From Bacteroidales bacterium (lineage in GTDB: Bacteria > Bacteroidota > Bacteroidia > Bacteroidales > UBA10428), in assembly GCA_030626465.1 (NCBI GenBank), contig DAOUOU010000034.1, forward strand, positions 1-18,464: a stretch of 18,464 nucleotides of DNA, given 5' to 3'. The notes beneath the pieces were generated by a model. The model searched no databases, was not told the DNA's origin, and was given only the letters and a program-made list of their open reading frames with translations. Shown piece by piece: positions 1-6,496 of the stretch. Position 1 is the stretch's first letter. Each line of letters starts with the position of its first letter. Both the position numbers and the translations under genes were made by a program.

Positions 1-180
1 ATACGAGACAAGCAGTTCAGGTATGTTCGTAATTATTATCCCAATCAACCCTATGTATTATATGTATCCTATCGCAATAATAATCCTCTTATGAAGAAAA
101 TGCTGATCATGCATGCAGAGGGTTCACTTCAGGGTATACCTGAGCTTTGGTTTGCATCCGATTGGCCTATGGTAACCTAA
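1..180 (+). pseudogene. C-terminal fragment of an S1-type sulfatase (heparan N-sulfatase-like), apparently cut short
   Basis: The reading frame is open from base 1 and ends at TAA 178-180, so the 5' part lies outside the window. The 59 residues contain RYVRNYYPNQPY, then LMKKMLIMHAEGSLQ and LWFASDWP. This order matches the C-terminal region of N-sulfoglucosamine sulfohydrolase-like sulfatases, where 'KYIRNYHP..PY', 'LH.AG.L' and 'F...RP.EELYD' occur in sequence. The family normally continues with an EELYDL segment and several dozen more residues. Here the protein stops four residues after the Trp that replaces the usual Arg. I translated the other two forward frames past 180 and neither restores an EELYD segment, so a single nearby frameshift does not explain the loss. 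It could still be a functional short variant. Family assignment is fairly sure; pseudogene status is inference because the catalytic half is not visible. Confidence 0.6.
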
Positions 181-377
181 AAAGTCATTTTTACTGTCTT
201 TTCAAAGAACATAGAATTGAAAAATGAGAAAACACCTTTCTTATGATGCAATCTTTCGAAAAATTTATTGTCTTTATACTAATGCCCATTAGTATAGTCT
301 GGGATGAAATATCATTAAAAGTCCGGACTAAAGATGGCTTAATATTTGTGTATTCAAAAAGAACCAAACCAAAATAG
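181..377 (+). other. Intergenic stretch with one unassigned 44-45-codon ORF (243/246-377)
   Basis: No recognisable gene or strong hairpin is present. One short ORF begins at tandem ATG codons (243 and 246) and ends with TAG at 375-377, directly touching the ATG of the next gene at 378. Its product would be about 43 residues, hydrophobic near the N terminus (FIVFILMPISIV) and basic at the C terminus. I do not recognise it and see no ribosome-binding signal. It may be chance, a leader peptide, or residue of the degraded sulfatase region. Confidence 0.3.
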
Positions 378-977
378 ATGAATAAATCAATTACTTTCTT
401 CTTATTGCTTAGTTTGGGTTTATTAATTTCCTTGCTGCCTGTCAGTGCACAGGGAAAACATGATTTGAAAATTCAATACTGTTTGGCAACTACTCCCGAA
501 ATATTTGATCTCTCAGGTGATATAACTTCAGCTCTCTTTGATAATGATATTCATGAAAGGAATAATATCAGATGCTCGGGTGGTGTGTATGGTACCTATC
601 GGTATTTCTTCATGAGAATCATGTCGGTTGGAGCTGTTTTTGGTTACAACCGGACCTGGGCCGACCTCGAAATAAATAACGATAAATATGGAGAAAGCAT
701 CCGCGATTATTATACTGTTGCGGCCGAGTGGACCATACATTATTTACGATTTGAAAGTTTTCAAATGTATTCGGGAGGAGGATTAGGTGCAACATTTGTT
801 TACGAGGATAATTCCTATTATCAACGTATAAACTCCACGTCATCCGGTTCAAACGTATACCCGAATTTTAATTTCACATTTGTAGGAGTTCGTTTTGGTG
901 GCAGAACAGCAGCTTTTATTGAAAGTGGATTTGGCTATAAAGGGCTACTAAGCTTTGGTGTATCAGTGCAGTTTTGA
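378..977 (+). CDS. Secreted small outer-membrane beta-barrel-like protein, function unknown
   Basis: The 199-residue product starts with a clear signal peptide: basic MNKS, a hydrophobic run to about residue 22, and likely cleavage after VSA before QGKH. The mature part has alternating hydrophobic and polar residues with many aromatics and glycines (YGTYRYFFMRI, VGAVFGYNRTW, GGGLGATFVY, FTFVGVRFGG). It ends GLLSFGVSVQF, a beta-strand with a terminal Phe, as usual for proteins folded by the BAM machinery. This suggests an 8-stranded-type barrel in the outer membrane, but I see no family signature for ligand or function. The start at 378 is the only one that gives the complete signal peptide. 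The gene stands alone on this strand and converges with the DUF3267 gene five bases downstream. The barrel call is an inference from composition and the C-terminal residue. Confidence 0.6.
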   Translation: MNKSITFFLLLSLGLLISLLPVSAQGKHDLKIQYCLATTPEIFDLSGDITSALFDNDIHERNNIRCSGGVYGTYRYFFMRIMSVGAVFGYNRTWADLEINNDKYGESIRDYYTVAAEWTIHYLRFESFQMYSGGGLGATFVYEDNSYYQRINSTSSGSNVYPNFNFTFVGVRFGGRTAAFIESGFGYKGLLSFGVSVQF

Positions 978-982
978 TAGAT

Positions 983-1555
983 TCATTTCTGTTCTGTTTT
1001 TTCGTTCTCAACAATAAAACCTAATTCCTCCGGATGATCATGAATCAGTTGATTAATTTTAAACCTCCTGAGCATCCAGACTGCCTGTATATCGCCACCT
1101 GCAGCCCATGAAAAAAATATTCCGATAAACATCACTAAAGCATTACCGGTAATGATTGCATAGATACCGGGTAATAATCCCATAATAATCAATGGTGCCA
1201 CTCCACCCAAAATATATTGCCACACTTTGAGTGATTCAGTGCAGTGGCAATAGGGTGTAAAAAATTCCCATTTCACACCAAAGTGAATAGACCGGAAACC
1301 TTTTTTGGAAAAGACAGCCCATACAATACCATGCAACAATTCATGAATAACTATTCCAAGTACAATAAACAAGAGCAGGAATAAGAGAGATTGAAAACGC
1401 AGCGAAGCGAATACATTTTTACCCCATAATAAATAAAAAGGCAATGCATATATCAAAGCTATGGGTACAATAAACAGCAAGGCAATAAAGCCTGCTCTTT
1501 CAATGGATATTATATGAACCCTGCTATTCTCCAAGCCTTTTTTCTTCTTACCCAT
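983..1555 (-). CDS. DUF3267 family integral-membrane zincin (putative metalloprotease)
   Basis: This 190-residue protein has about four hydrophobic segments (roughly residues 20-43, 54-80, 112-135 and 137-152). The second carries HELLH at 71-75, the HExxH zinc-binding motif, and the last leads into AAGGD with Asp155 as a possible third ligand. This is the layout of the DUF3267 (zincin-permease-like) family, membrane proteins related in motif to site-2-type and M50-like proteases. An unusual CHC (PYCHCTES, about 102-108) lies between the membrane parts. The substrate is unknown. The N terminus is basic (MGKKKK) and the tail acidic and soluble (HDHPEELGFIVENEKTEQK). It lies 86 bases downstream of the siaC-like gene on the same strand, separated by a hairpin, so it may be transcribed separately. 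Family is confident; peptidase activity is inferred from the motif only. Confidence 0.75.
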   Translation of the reverse strand: MGKKKKGLENSRVHIISIERAGFIALLFIVPIALIYALPFYLLWGKNVFASLRFQSLLFLLLFIVLGIVIHELLHGIVWAVFSKKGFRSIHFGVKWEFFTPYCHCTESLKVWQYILGGVAPLIIMGLLPGIYAIITGNALVMFIGIFFSWAAGGDIQAVWMLRRFKINQLIHDHPEELGFIVENEKTEQK

Positions 1556-1585
1556 TAGCTGAAGCTATGCAATAGTAAACATTTA

Positions 1586-1614
1586 ATGGCATGTATCCCT
1601 GTGATGCATGCCAT
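1586..1614 (-). terminator. Perfect 8-bp inverted repeat, 13-nt loop, between two minus-strand genes
   Basis: ATGGCATG at 1586-1593 pairs perfectly with CATGCCAT at 1607-1614. It sits 28-56 bases after the stop of the siaC-like gene and about 30 bases before the DUF3267 start. In minus-strand sense it is followed by an AT-rich stretch without a clean T run, so it could be a weak terminator of the upstream gene or an operator for the downstream one. Confidence 0.4.
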
Positions 1615-1641
1615 CTTATACAAAAGTTATTGGGTATATTG

Positions 1642-2016
1642 TCAGTACGCGATAATTTCAAAAGGAATATTAACATTTTCACTGAACTCCTCTCCGAGAT
1701 CAAGCATATCTTCATCATCTTCCTCATAGAACCAGACTACCTGTACTTCATGTCCGTCTTCACTAATTTCTTCCAGTTTTATCAATATGTCCTGAATCAA
1801 TTTCGAAGTAGCAGTATTGAAATAGATATACTTAAACACAAATTCTGTGATTTCATTTGTTGAGTCTTTATACTCTTCAAGCCAGTCAATAACCGCCTGG
1901 TAGAAGCTTACAACATCTTCAGGAAGAGATCTTCCGGAAATCTCAAAAATATCATTCTCAGGATCAAGTAATACTTTTGGGGTATCATTTGTTGCCCTGA
2001 TATCAAGAGCTTCCAT
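1642..2016 (-). CDS. SiaC family regulatory phosphoprotein (DUF1987)
   Basis: The 124-residue product aligns over its whole length with the DUF1987/SiaC family. The N terminus reads ATNDTPKVLLDPENDIFEISGRSLPED, which matches the family's 'TP.V..D...G...I.GRS.PE' pattern. Helix WLEEY follows, then the signature strand YIYFNTATSKLIQDIL (64-78). In Pseudomonas aeruginosa, SiaC is phosphorylated on a Thr in this element by SiaB and dephosphorylated by SiaA. Thr68 here occupies the Thr of the FNT motif, with Thr70 and Ser71 adjacent. SiaC controls a diguanylate cyclase there; the partner here is unknown. Neither a SiaB-like kinase nor a PP2C/SpoIIE phosphatase is encoded in this window, so it stands alone. 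The C-terminal half is strongly acidic (EEDDEDMLDLGEEF). ATG at 2016 is the natural start. Confidence 0.8.
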   Translation of the reverse strand: MEALDIRATNDTPKVLLDPENDIFEISGRSLPEDVVSFYQAVIDWLEEYKDSTNEITEFVFKYIYFNTATSKLIQDILIKLEEISEDGHEVQVVWFYEEDDEDMLDLGEEFSENVNIPFEIIAY

Positions 2017-2113
2017 AACATTAGCTTTTGTTAATAGAATCTAATATTAGATACGTTAAGTTATAAAATATGTTTTACAAGCTATATATTTTTATCAACA
2101 AATATGATTAAGA

Positions 2114-3115
2114 TCATACTATAGCAATTTTGTGTCCGCATGACTGGCACTTGCCATCGGTAGTAAGATTGTCTGATCCTATATAATAACCATCACGAAT
2201 AATTGTGATTTGCTGACATTTAGGACAAACAGTATCCTGAAATTCATTACCGGTCATATTCCCAACATAAACATAAGACATAAACTCACTGGCGAGCCTT
2301 GCCATATTTCTGATTGATCCGGAAGAAGTGGCCTGCTTATGCATTTTATAGTTTGGGAAATACCTTGATATATGCAAAGGAACGTCGGATCCCAGGTTCT
2401 TAACTATCCATCTGATCATTTGTCTGAATTGTCCGATATCATCATTAATTTCAGGAACTACTAAAAAAGTTATTTCCAGATGACAATTTCTTCCCTTAAT
2501 GATTTGGAGCGAATCGAGAATATTCGATAATTTTCCACCTGCAAAAGATCTATAGATACCATCATCAAATCCTTTAATATCGATATTGAAGGCATCAATA
2601 TATAAGGTAAGTTCCTCCAGGGGCTTCTTATTTATATAACCATTTGATACAGCCACATTGTAAAGTCCAGCCTTTTTTATCTCCTGTGAAGTATCAAACA
2701 TATATTCATACCAGACAAAAGGTTCATTGTAAGTGTACGCAACACCTATGTTCAAAGGATTTGACTTTGCATGCCTGATTATTTCAGGTATGGTCAGTTT
2801 TAGTAATCGTGGAAAATCCTTTATCCCGCTTTGAGAGATATGATAATTCTGACAGCATGGGCATTTAAAATTGCAGCCCAGCGAACCCAGGGAAAATATT
2901 TCTTTGCCAGGATGAAAATGATACAATGGTTTCTTCTCAATGGGATCAAAATGTGTAGCTGATAACGACCCGTATACATCGAGGTGCAATACCCCATCCA
3001 GATTGGAGCGAACTTTACAAATGCCTGATTTCCCGGCAGTAATTTTGCATTCGTGAGGACACAGATGACACTGCACTTTTCTATTCTCAAGCTTTGTATA
3101 ATATTTCGTTTCCAT
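2114..3115 (-). CDS. amrS: AmmeMemoRadiSam-system radical SAM enzyme (AmrS type, COG1180)
   Basis: This 333-residue protein belongs to the pyruvate formate-lyase-activase-like radical SAM group. The N terminus has the Cys cluster CHLCPHECKITAGKSGICKV (17-36) typical of AmrS proteins. The radical SAM motif CNFKCPCC (CX3CX2C) follows near residue 81, then QNYHISQ. Further features are GVAYTYNEPFVWYEY, FNIDIKGFDDGIYR and HISRYFPNYKM, all standard for this family. The C terminus has two CxxC pairs (CPKC and CQSC), probably a small metal-binding ribbon. The enzyme would use SAM and a 4Fe-4S cluster; the substrate is not firmly established. In many genomes the gene sits beside Memo (AmrB) and AMMECR1 (AmrA) genes, but neither is in this window. 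It lies 53 bases after the dehydrogenase gene on the same strand and may be co-transcribed. Family confidence is high. Confidence 0.85.
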   Translation of the reverse strand: METKYYTKLENRKVQCHLCPHECKITAGKSGICKVRSNLDGVLHLDVYGSLSATHFDPIEKKPLYHFHPGKEIFSLGSLGCNFKCPCCQNYHISQSGIKDFPRLLKLTIPEIIRHAKSNPLNIGVAYTYNEPFVWYEYMFDTSQEIKKAGLYNVAVSNGYINKKPLEELTLYIDAFNIDIKGFDDGIYRSFAGGKLSNILDSLQIIKGRNCHLEITFLVVPEINDDIGQFRQMIRWIVKNLGSDVPLHISRYFPNYKMHKQATSSGSIRNMARLASEFMSYVYVGNMTGNEFQDTVCPKCQQITIIRDGYYIGSDNLTTDGKCQSCGHKIAIV

Positions 3116-3168
3116 TCCTTAATATGCAGTATGAGACAGAATTTAAAGATGATTCTTTACACCAGATG

Positions 3169-3870
3169 TTAAAGTTTTGTATCTTTCAACTCGATTGCAG
3201 AGAATAATTTCCCATTAGGTCCATCGTCTTCAATTAAAGCCGGGACAAGAGCTCCAGGCAAAACTTCACCTACATCATACCATGCATTTGGACCACCCAT
3301 GTCTGTTTTCAACCAACCCGGATCAAGAATGTTTATTCTTACCCCTGTATTTTCAAGTTTTACGGCTATATCTTGAGTCAGTTTATCAACCGCAGCTTTC
3401 GATGCACTATAAGGAGCCAATTCAGGTTGATCTTTAATCCCTGATGTTAAATTTATTACGCGTCCATATCCGCGTCTTATCATTCCCGGAATAAAAGCAG
3501 AACACATAAAATAGAGCGCATAAAGGTTTACCCGGAATGTTTTTTCCCAGGCTTCCAAAGAGTGTTCCCAGATGTTCTCTTCAAAGGATGACATAATTGC
3601 TGCATTATTATAGAGAATATCTACCCCTCCAAATTTATCTACGATCTGCCCGGTGATTTTTGAAATATGTGTATTCACCGACAGATCTCCCTCTACCCTA
3701 AATACCTCGACATCGTACTTTCCAAGCATGTCTATTGTCTGATCAATATTTTCAGTTCTCCTTCCATGTACAATAATTTTTGCGCCCAGTTCTGCAAGTC
3801 CCATAGCAATTTGCTGACCTACTCCTCTGCTTGAACCTGTAATTAAGGCTGTTCTTCCTTCGAGTTTCAT
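3169..3870 (-). CDS. Short-chain dehydrogenase/reductase (SDR), classical type
   Basis: With the start at 3870 the product is 233 residues and begins MKLEGRTALITG, the normal SDR N terminus. A start at 3960 would add 30 residues (MNSKTLFLLVIS...) that the family does not have, so I prefer 3870. Motifs are in order: TGSSRGVG at 11-18 for dinucleotide binding, NNAA at 89-92, Asn115 in the FRVN helix, catalytic Ser143 in NLTSG, and Tyr154/Lys158 in YSASK. PGWLKTDMGG at 184-193 is the usual segment after the active site. HGRR at 35-38 at the end of the second strand favours NADP(H) over NAD(H). The enzyme is cytosolic; the substrate cannot be told from sequence. It is followed at 53 bases by amrS and preceded by a 166-base gap after the PfkB stop. 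Confidence 0.8.
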   Translation of the reverse strand: MKLEGRTALITGSSRGVGQQIAMGLAELGAKIIVHGRRTENIDQTIDMLGKYDVEVFRVEGDLSVNTHISKITGQIVDKFGGVDILYNNAAIMSSFEENIWEHSLEAWEKTFRVNLYALYFMCSAFIPGMIRRGYGRVINLTSGIKDQPELAPYSASKAAVDKLTQDIAVKLENTGVRINILDPGWLKTDMGGPNAWYDVGEVLPGALVPALIEDDGPNGKLFSAIELKDTKL

Positions 3871-4036
3871 ATCTTTTAATACGATCTTTTTATTTGATGA
3901 CTTATATCGCGTGAATTGTGAATAGGAAATTACCAAAAGAAAGAGAGTCTTACTATTCAAATAACCATGATCATCGGAATTTAAGCAGGTCTAAATAAAC
4001 TTAAGGTAAATTAAAAGATCTTATTTCATTGAATCG

Positions 4037-4960
4037 TTAATTAATTCTATACTTCTCTGCAAATTCTGTTGAAATGTAATTATCATAACTCTCACATACA
4101 TGAGAGGCGAAATCAACAGCAGTATTAATAATCTCTTCCCAATCGTCGGCATCCAGTTCAAATATTTGTTTGAACTTAATATTATTTTTAAAAATCGAGT
4201 AAACAACTCCTGCGTTGAAGCTATCTCCTGCTCCAATAGTACTTTTCGGAGAGATCTGTTTTACCTTATAATCTCCGGTAAATTTGTTTGTGCGTAGATA
4301 TACTCCTTTGGTTGATGATGTGTATAGCAGGCATAGTGGTTTATCACCAAAATGAACATAAGTTTCATCAGCATTTCTGGCACCATAAATAAATGAAAAA
4401 TCCTCATGAGAACCTCTTACAATAGTAGCATAGGAAATATTCTCTTCGATCATTGGTTTTAGATGAGGTAAATCATGCAGGTGTTGCTTTCTGAAATTCG
4501 GATCATAAAGAATTATGGATTTTTTATTTTTCGCTTCCTTAATAAAATGTATCAGTTTTTTTCTTACTTCGGGAGTAATCGCATAAAATGAGCCAAAAAG
4601 TACTATATCATCCTGATGCAAATGAGGAAAATCAATATCAAGACGCTTTTCAGGATAGATCTTATAAAAATCGTAACTGGCATCATTGTTCTCATTCAGG
4701 AAAGCTAATGCTAATGCTGATTTTCCATCGTAATAACGATAAACATATTCCGTATTAACATGGTTGTTTTTCAAAAATGTGTCAATGAAATTCCCTACTT
4801 CATCCAAGCCATATTCTCCAATGAATTGCACTGGTATACCCAACCGGCCAAGTGTGACGGCAGCATTCAAACATGCTCCTCCTGCTTTTGCTGTGAATGG
4901 CTGATTACCCTTAATTAATATATCAAGTACTGTTTCTCCAATTGTATAAACTCTACGCAT
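4037..4960 (-). CDS. PfkB family carbohydrate kinase (fructokinase-like)
   Basis: The 307-residue product has both PfkB signatures. The N-terminal one is AGGACLNAAVTLGRLG (26-41), in the position of the usual 'GG...N.A..L.RLG'. The C-terminal one is TIGAGDSFNAGVVYSI (241-256), where GAGD forms the anion hole and Asp246 is the likely catalytic base. YDPNFRK at 152-158 is the conserved 'D.N.R' strand of sugar kinases. It should phosphorylate a sugar hydroxyl with ATP in the cytosol; fructokinase is the closest general description, but the substrate is not determined. Its start codon overlaps the end of the upstream isochorismatase-like gene by eight bases, which indicates translational coupling and a shared transcript. 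With the nearby SIS isomerase gene it may handle a sugar or sugar phosphate released from polysaccharides, which is inference. Confidence 0.8.
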   Translation of the reverse strand: MRRVYTIGETVLDILIKGNQPFTAKAGGACLNAAVTLGRLGIPVQFIGEYGLDEVGNFIDTFLKNNHVNTEYVYRYYDGKSALALAFLNENNDASYDFYKIYPEKRLDIDFPHLHQDDIVLFGSFYAITPEVRKKLIHFIKEAKNKKSIILYDPNFRKQHLHDLPHLKPMIEENISYATIVRGSHEDFSFIYGARNADETYVHFGDKPLCLLYTSSTKGVYLRTNKFTGDYKVKQISPKSTIGAGDSFNAGVVYSIFKNNIKFKQIFELDADDWEEIINTAVDFASHVCESYDNYISTEFAEKYRIN

Positions 4961-5510
4961 TTTTCCACTCCTTTAATATTTTAAGTATGTCATCAAATTC
5001 CGGTGTACCGGCTTCACGGCACAATTCAAACAATATCGATTCACCAGTTGTAATCACTGAACCTACGTCTCGCATTCGCCACACAGCGACTTTTTTATCA
5101 CTTTCCTTTGAAGAGCCAATGCAATCATTAACAATAACAGGATTGAAATTGTTATACAACAAATCAAGAGCAGTCTGTAGGATGCAGATATGAGCTCCAG
5201 TACCCATTATAACAACATTTCTTTTCCCGATTCGATTCAATACTCTAATAAAGGCAGGCTCGCGATAACAGCTAAAAGTCATTTTTTCTATGTATGAAAA
5301 ATTTCCGATAGCCTTATTTATTTCAGGAATGGTAGAACCTAAACTTTTTGTGTTTTGCTGCGTAACTACAATCGGAATTTGCAATAATTTAAGACCTTTT
5401 AGTAAATGAATACTATTCTTCACCATTTCTTTATATCCTTCAACAGATGGCACAAGTTTTTCCTGCATATCAATTACAAGTCCGATAGTATTTTCACGAT
5501 TTATCCTCAT
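4953..5510 (-). CDS. Isochorismatase-like cysteine hydrolase
   Basis: This 185-residue protein has the isochorismatase-like fold signatures. Asp14 in LVIDMQ, Lys76 in EKMTFSCY and Cys109 in GTGAHICILQTALDLL form the expected Asp-Lys-Cys triad, and VVTQQN (48-53) is the usual strand after the first helix. Members hydrolyse amides, imides or isochorismate. The short TQQNT-type sequence resembles YcaC-like and ribonuclease/amidase-like members rather than EntB, so isochorismate itself is an unlikely substrate. It is the first gene of a two-gene operon. The stop codon lies inside the first codons of the PfkB gene, giving an eight-base overlap. A promoter of the Bacteroidota type is visible just upstream. 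A hydrolase coupled to a sugar kinase suggests successive steps on one compound, but that is inference. Confidence 0.8.
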   Translation of the reverse strand: MRINRENTIGLVIDMQEKLVPSVEGYKEMVKNSIHLLKGLKLLQIPIVVTQQNTKSLGSTIPEINKAIGNFSYIEKMTFSCYREPAFIRVLNRIGKRNVVIMGTGAHICILQTALDLLYNNFNPVIVNDCIGSSKESDKKVAVWRMRDVGSVITTGESILFELCREAGTPEFDDILKILKEWKNA

Positions 5511-5526
5511 TATTTAAAATTGAGCA

Positions 5527-5555
5527 CAAAAGTATAATTTAACTTTGTCATTCAA
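5527..5555 (-). promoter_or_regulatory. Bacteroidota-type promoter for the hydrolase-PfkB operon
   Basis: On the minus strand, TACTTTTG (5527-5534) matches the TAnnTTTG -7 consensus exactly. TTG (5553-5555) lies 18 bases further upstream, close to the usual -33 spacing. Transcription would begin about 10 bases before the ATG at 5510, giving a short leader. The pattern is seen directly; activity is inferred. Confidence 0.55.
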
Positions 5556-5684
5556 GGATCGTATATTATTTTTTTTGAAAAAACCTTTATTGGAAACAAT
5601 AACTTCAATTCGTCCTATAAGTTAAGATTTTATTTACTAAAAATAAAATATCCTTTACTCTCCTTTCTAATACTTGATCAGGAA

Positions 5685-5702
5685 GGCAGTGTGTTCACTG
5701 CC
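5685..5702 (-). terminator. GC-rich 7-bp hairpin downstream of the SIS isomerase gene
   Basis: GGCAGTG (5685-5691) and CACTGCC (5696-5702) form a perfect stem with a four-base loop. It lies about 48 bases after the stop of the KpsF-like gene and before the promoter of the next operon. There is no strong T run in minus-strand sense, so termination is probable from position rather than proven by form. Confidence 0.45.
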
Positions 5703-5749
5703 AATAAATCATTCCAGAAGACTTTTTTAAAAATGCACCATTTTATTTT

Positions 5750-6346
5750 TCACTCAGATCTCGATTTTCGTCCGAGATAACCACCATGATGACGTTTGGC
5801 GTAATCTTGATTAGAAAATTTTATTCTTTCCATCATTAAAACTACCAAAATATCGCCTATAACAGTCATTGTTGTAGTGGATGTTGTTGGTGTTAAGCCC
5901 AGGGGGCAAACTTCAGCAGGATTACCAGTGAACAATACTGCATCGGCTAATTCACCCAACGGACTATCTCTATTGCCTGTCAATACAATGATTGGTATCT
6001 CTGGGTACAAATTTCTGCTCAGCTTGAATAATTCTAATATTTCGCGTGTTTTCCCCGAGTTGGAAACCAATAATATTATATCGTTGTTTTGAATAATCCC
6101 CAGATCTCCATGCTGCGCATCGCTTGGGTGTAAAAAAATTGCAGGCGTACCGGTTGAGCTGAAAGTAGTTGCAATATTTTGTGCTATCTGACCTGCCTTA
6201 CCCATTCCACTGGCAATAAGCTTTCCATGTTTCCTGTGAATTGAATCAAAAAGTAGTATAATGGCTTTTTCATATGCCTCATCAATGGGTATGCTTTTTA
6301 TTGCCTTTGCTTCCTGTTCAAGTAGCTTCTCAATTCTGTCCTTCAT
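5750..6346 (-). CDS. SIS-domain phosphosugar isomerase, KpsF/GutQ-like, without CBS domains
   Basis: From the start at 6346 the product is 198 residues. It follows the arabinose-5-phosphate isomerase (KpsF/GutQ) pattern: ASGMGKAGQIAQNIATTFSSTG, HPSDAQHGDLG, LLVSNSGKT, PTTSTTTMTVIGDILVVLMM, and the final DYAKRHHGGYLGR. Standard members are about 320 residues and continue with two CBS domains. This one ends six residues after the GGYLGR segment, and I found no CBS-like sequence in the following gap. It may still isomerise a ketose/aldose phosphate, since the SIS domain carries the active site. Residues ahead of M10 (start 6373) look non-coding and include a possible -7 promoter element, so 6346 is preferred. 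Stand-alone SIS proteins are also found as hexulose-phosphate isomerases, so D-arabinose 5-phosphate is not certain. Confidence 0.75.
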   Translation of the reverse strand: MKDRIEKLLEQEAKAIKSIPIDEAYEKAIILLFDSIHRKHGKLIASGMGKAGQIAQNIATTFSSTGTPAIFLHPSDAQHGDLGIIQNNDIILLVSNSGKTREILELFKLSRNLYPEIPIIVLTGNRDSPLGELADAVLFTGNPAEVCPLGLTPTTSTTTMTVIGDILVVLMMERIKFSNQDYAKRHHGGYLGRKSRSE

Positions 6347-6358
6347 TACTTTTTTTTT

Positions 6359-6366
6359 CAAATATA
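6359..6366 (-). promoter_or_regulatory. Possible -7 promoter element for the SIS isomerase gene
   Basis: Minus-strand TATATTTG matches TAnnTTTG exactly and is followed by a poly-A leader of a few bases before the ATG at 6346. No good -33 TTG is seen at the expected distance. If used, it excludes the upstream start at 6373. Confidence 0.35.
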
Positions 6367-6496
6367 GCTGCAATCATCGGGTTTGGAAAATTTATTTATC
6401 CTAATAATCAACACAATGTCCCCTGGATCAATTTACCTATTTTTACATCCTGAAACTGTTGATACATATTAACCCATTCTACACATTAGTGAACCT

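Noticed and set aside
243..377. Short ORF of 44-45 codons ending directly before the gene at 378
   Set aside because: No recognisable family, no start signal, and a length that occurs by chance in AT-rich DNA. It is mentioned in the gap entry but not called a gene.
1591..1863. 90-codon plus-strand ORF
   Set aside because: It lies antisense to the well-supported SiaC-family gene and has no family features.
3871..3960. 30-residue N-terminal extension of the dehydrogenase
   Set aside because: It precedes the canonical SDR N terminus, is not family-like, and does not form a complete signal peptide.
4953..5510. True isochorismatase of siderophore synthesis
   Set aside because: No siderophore genes are nearby, and the protein has the short general hydrolase form without an aryl carrier domain.
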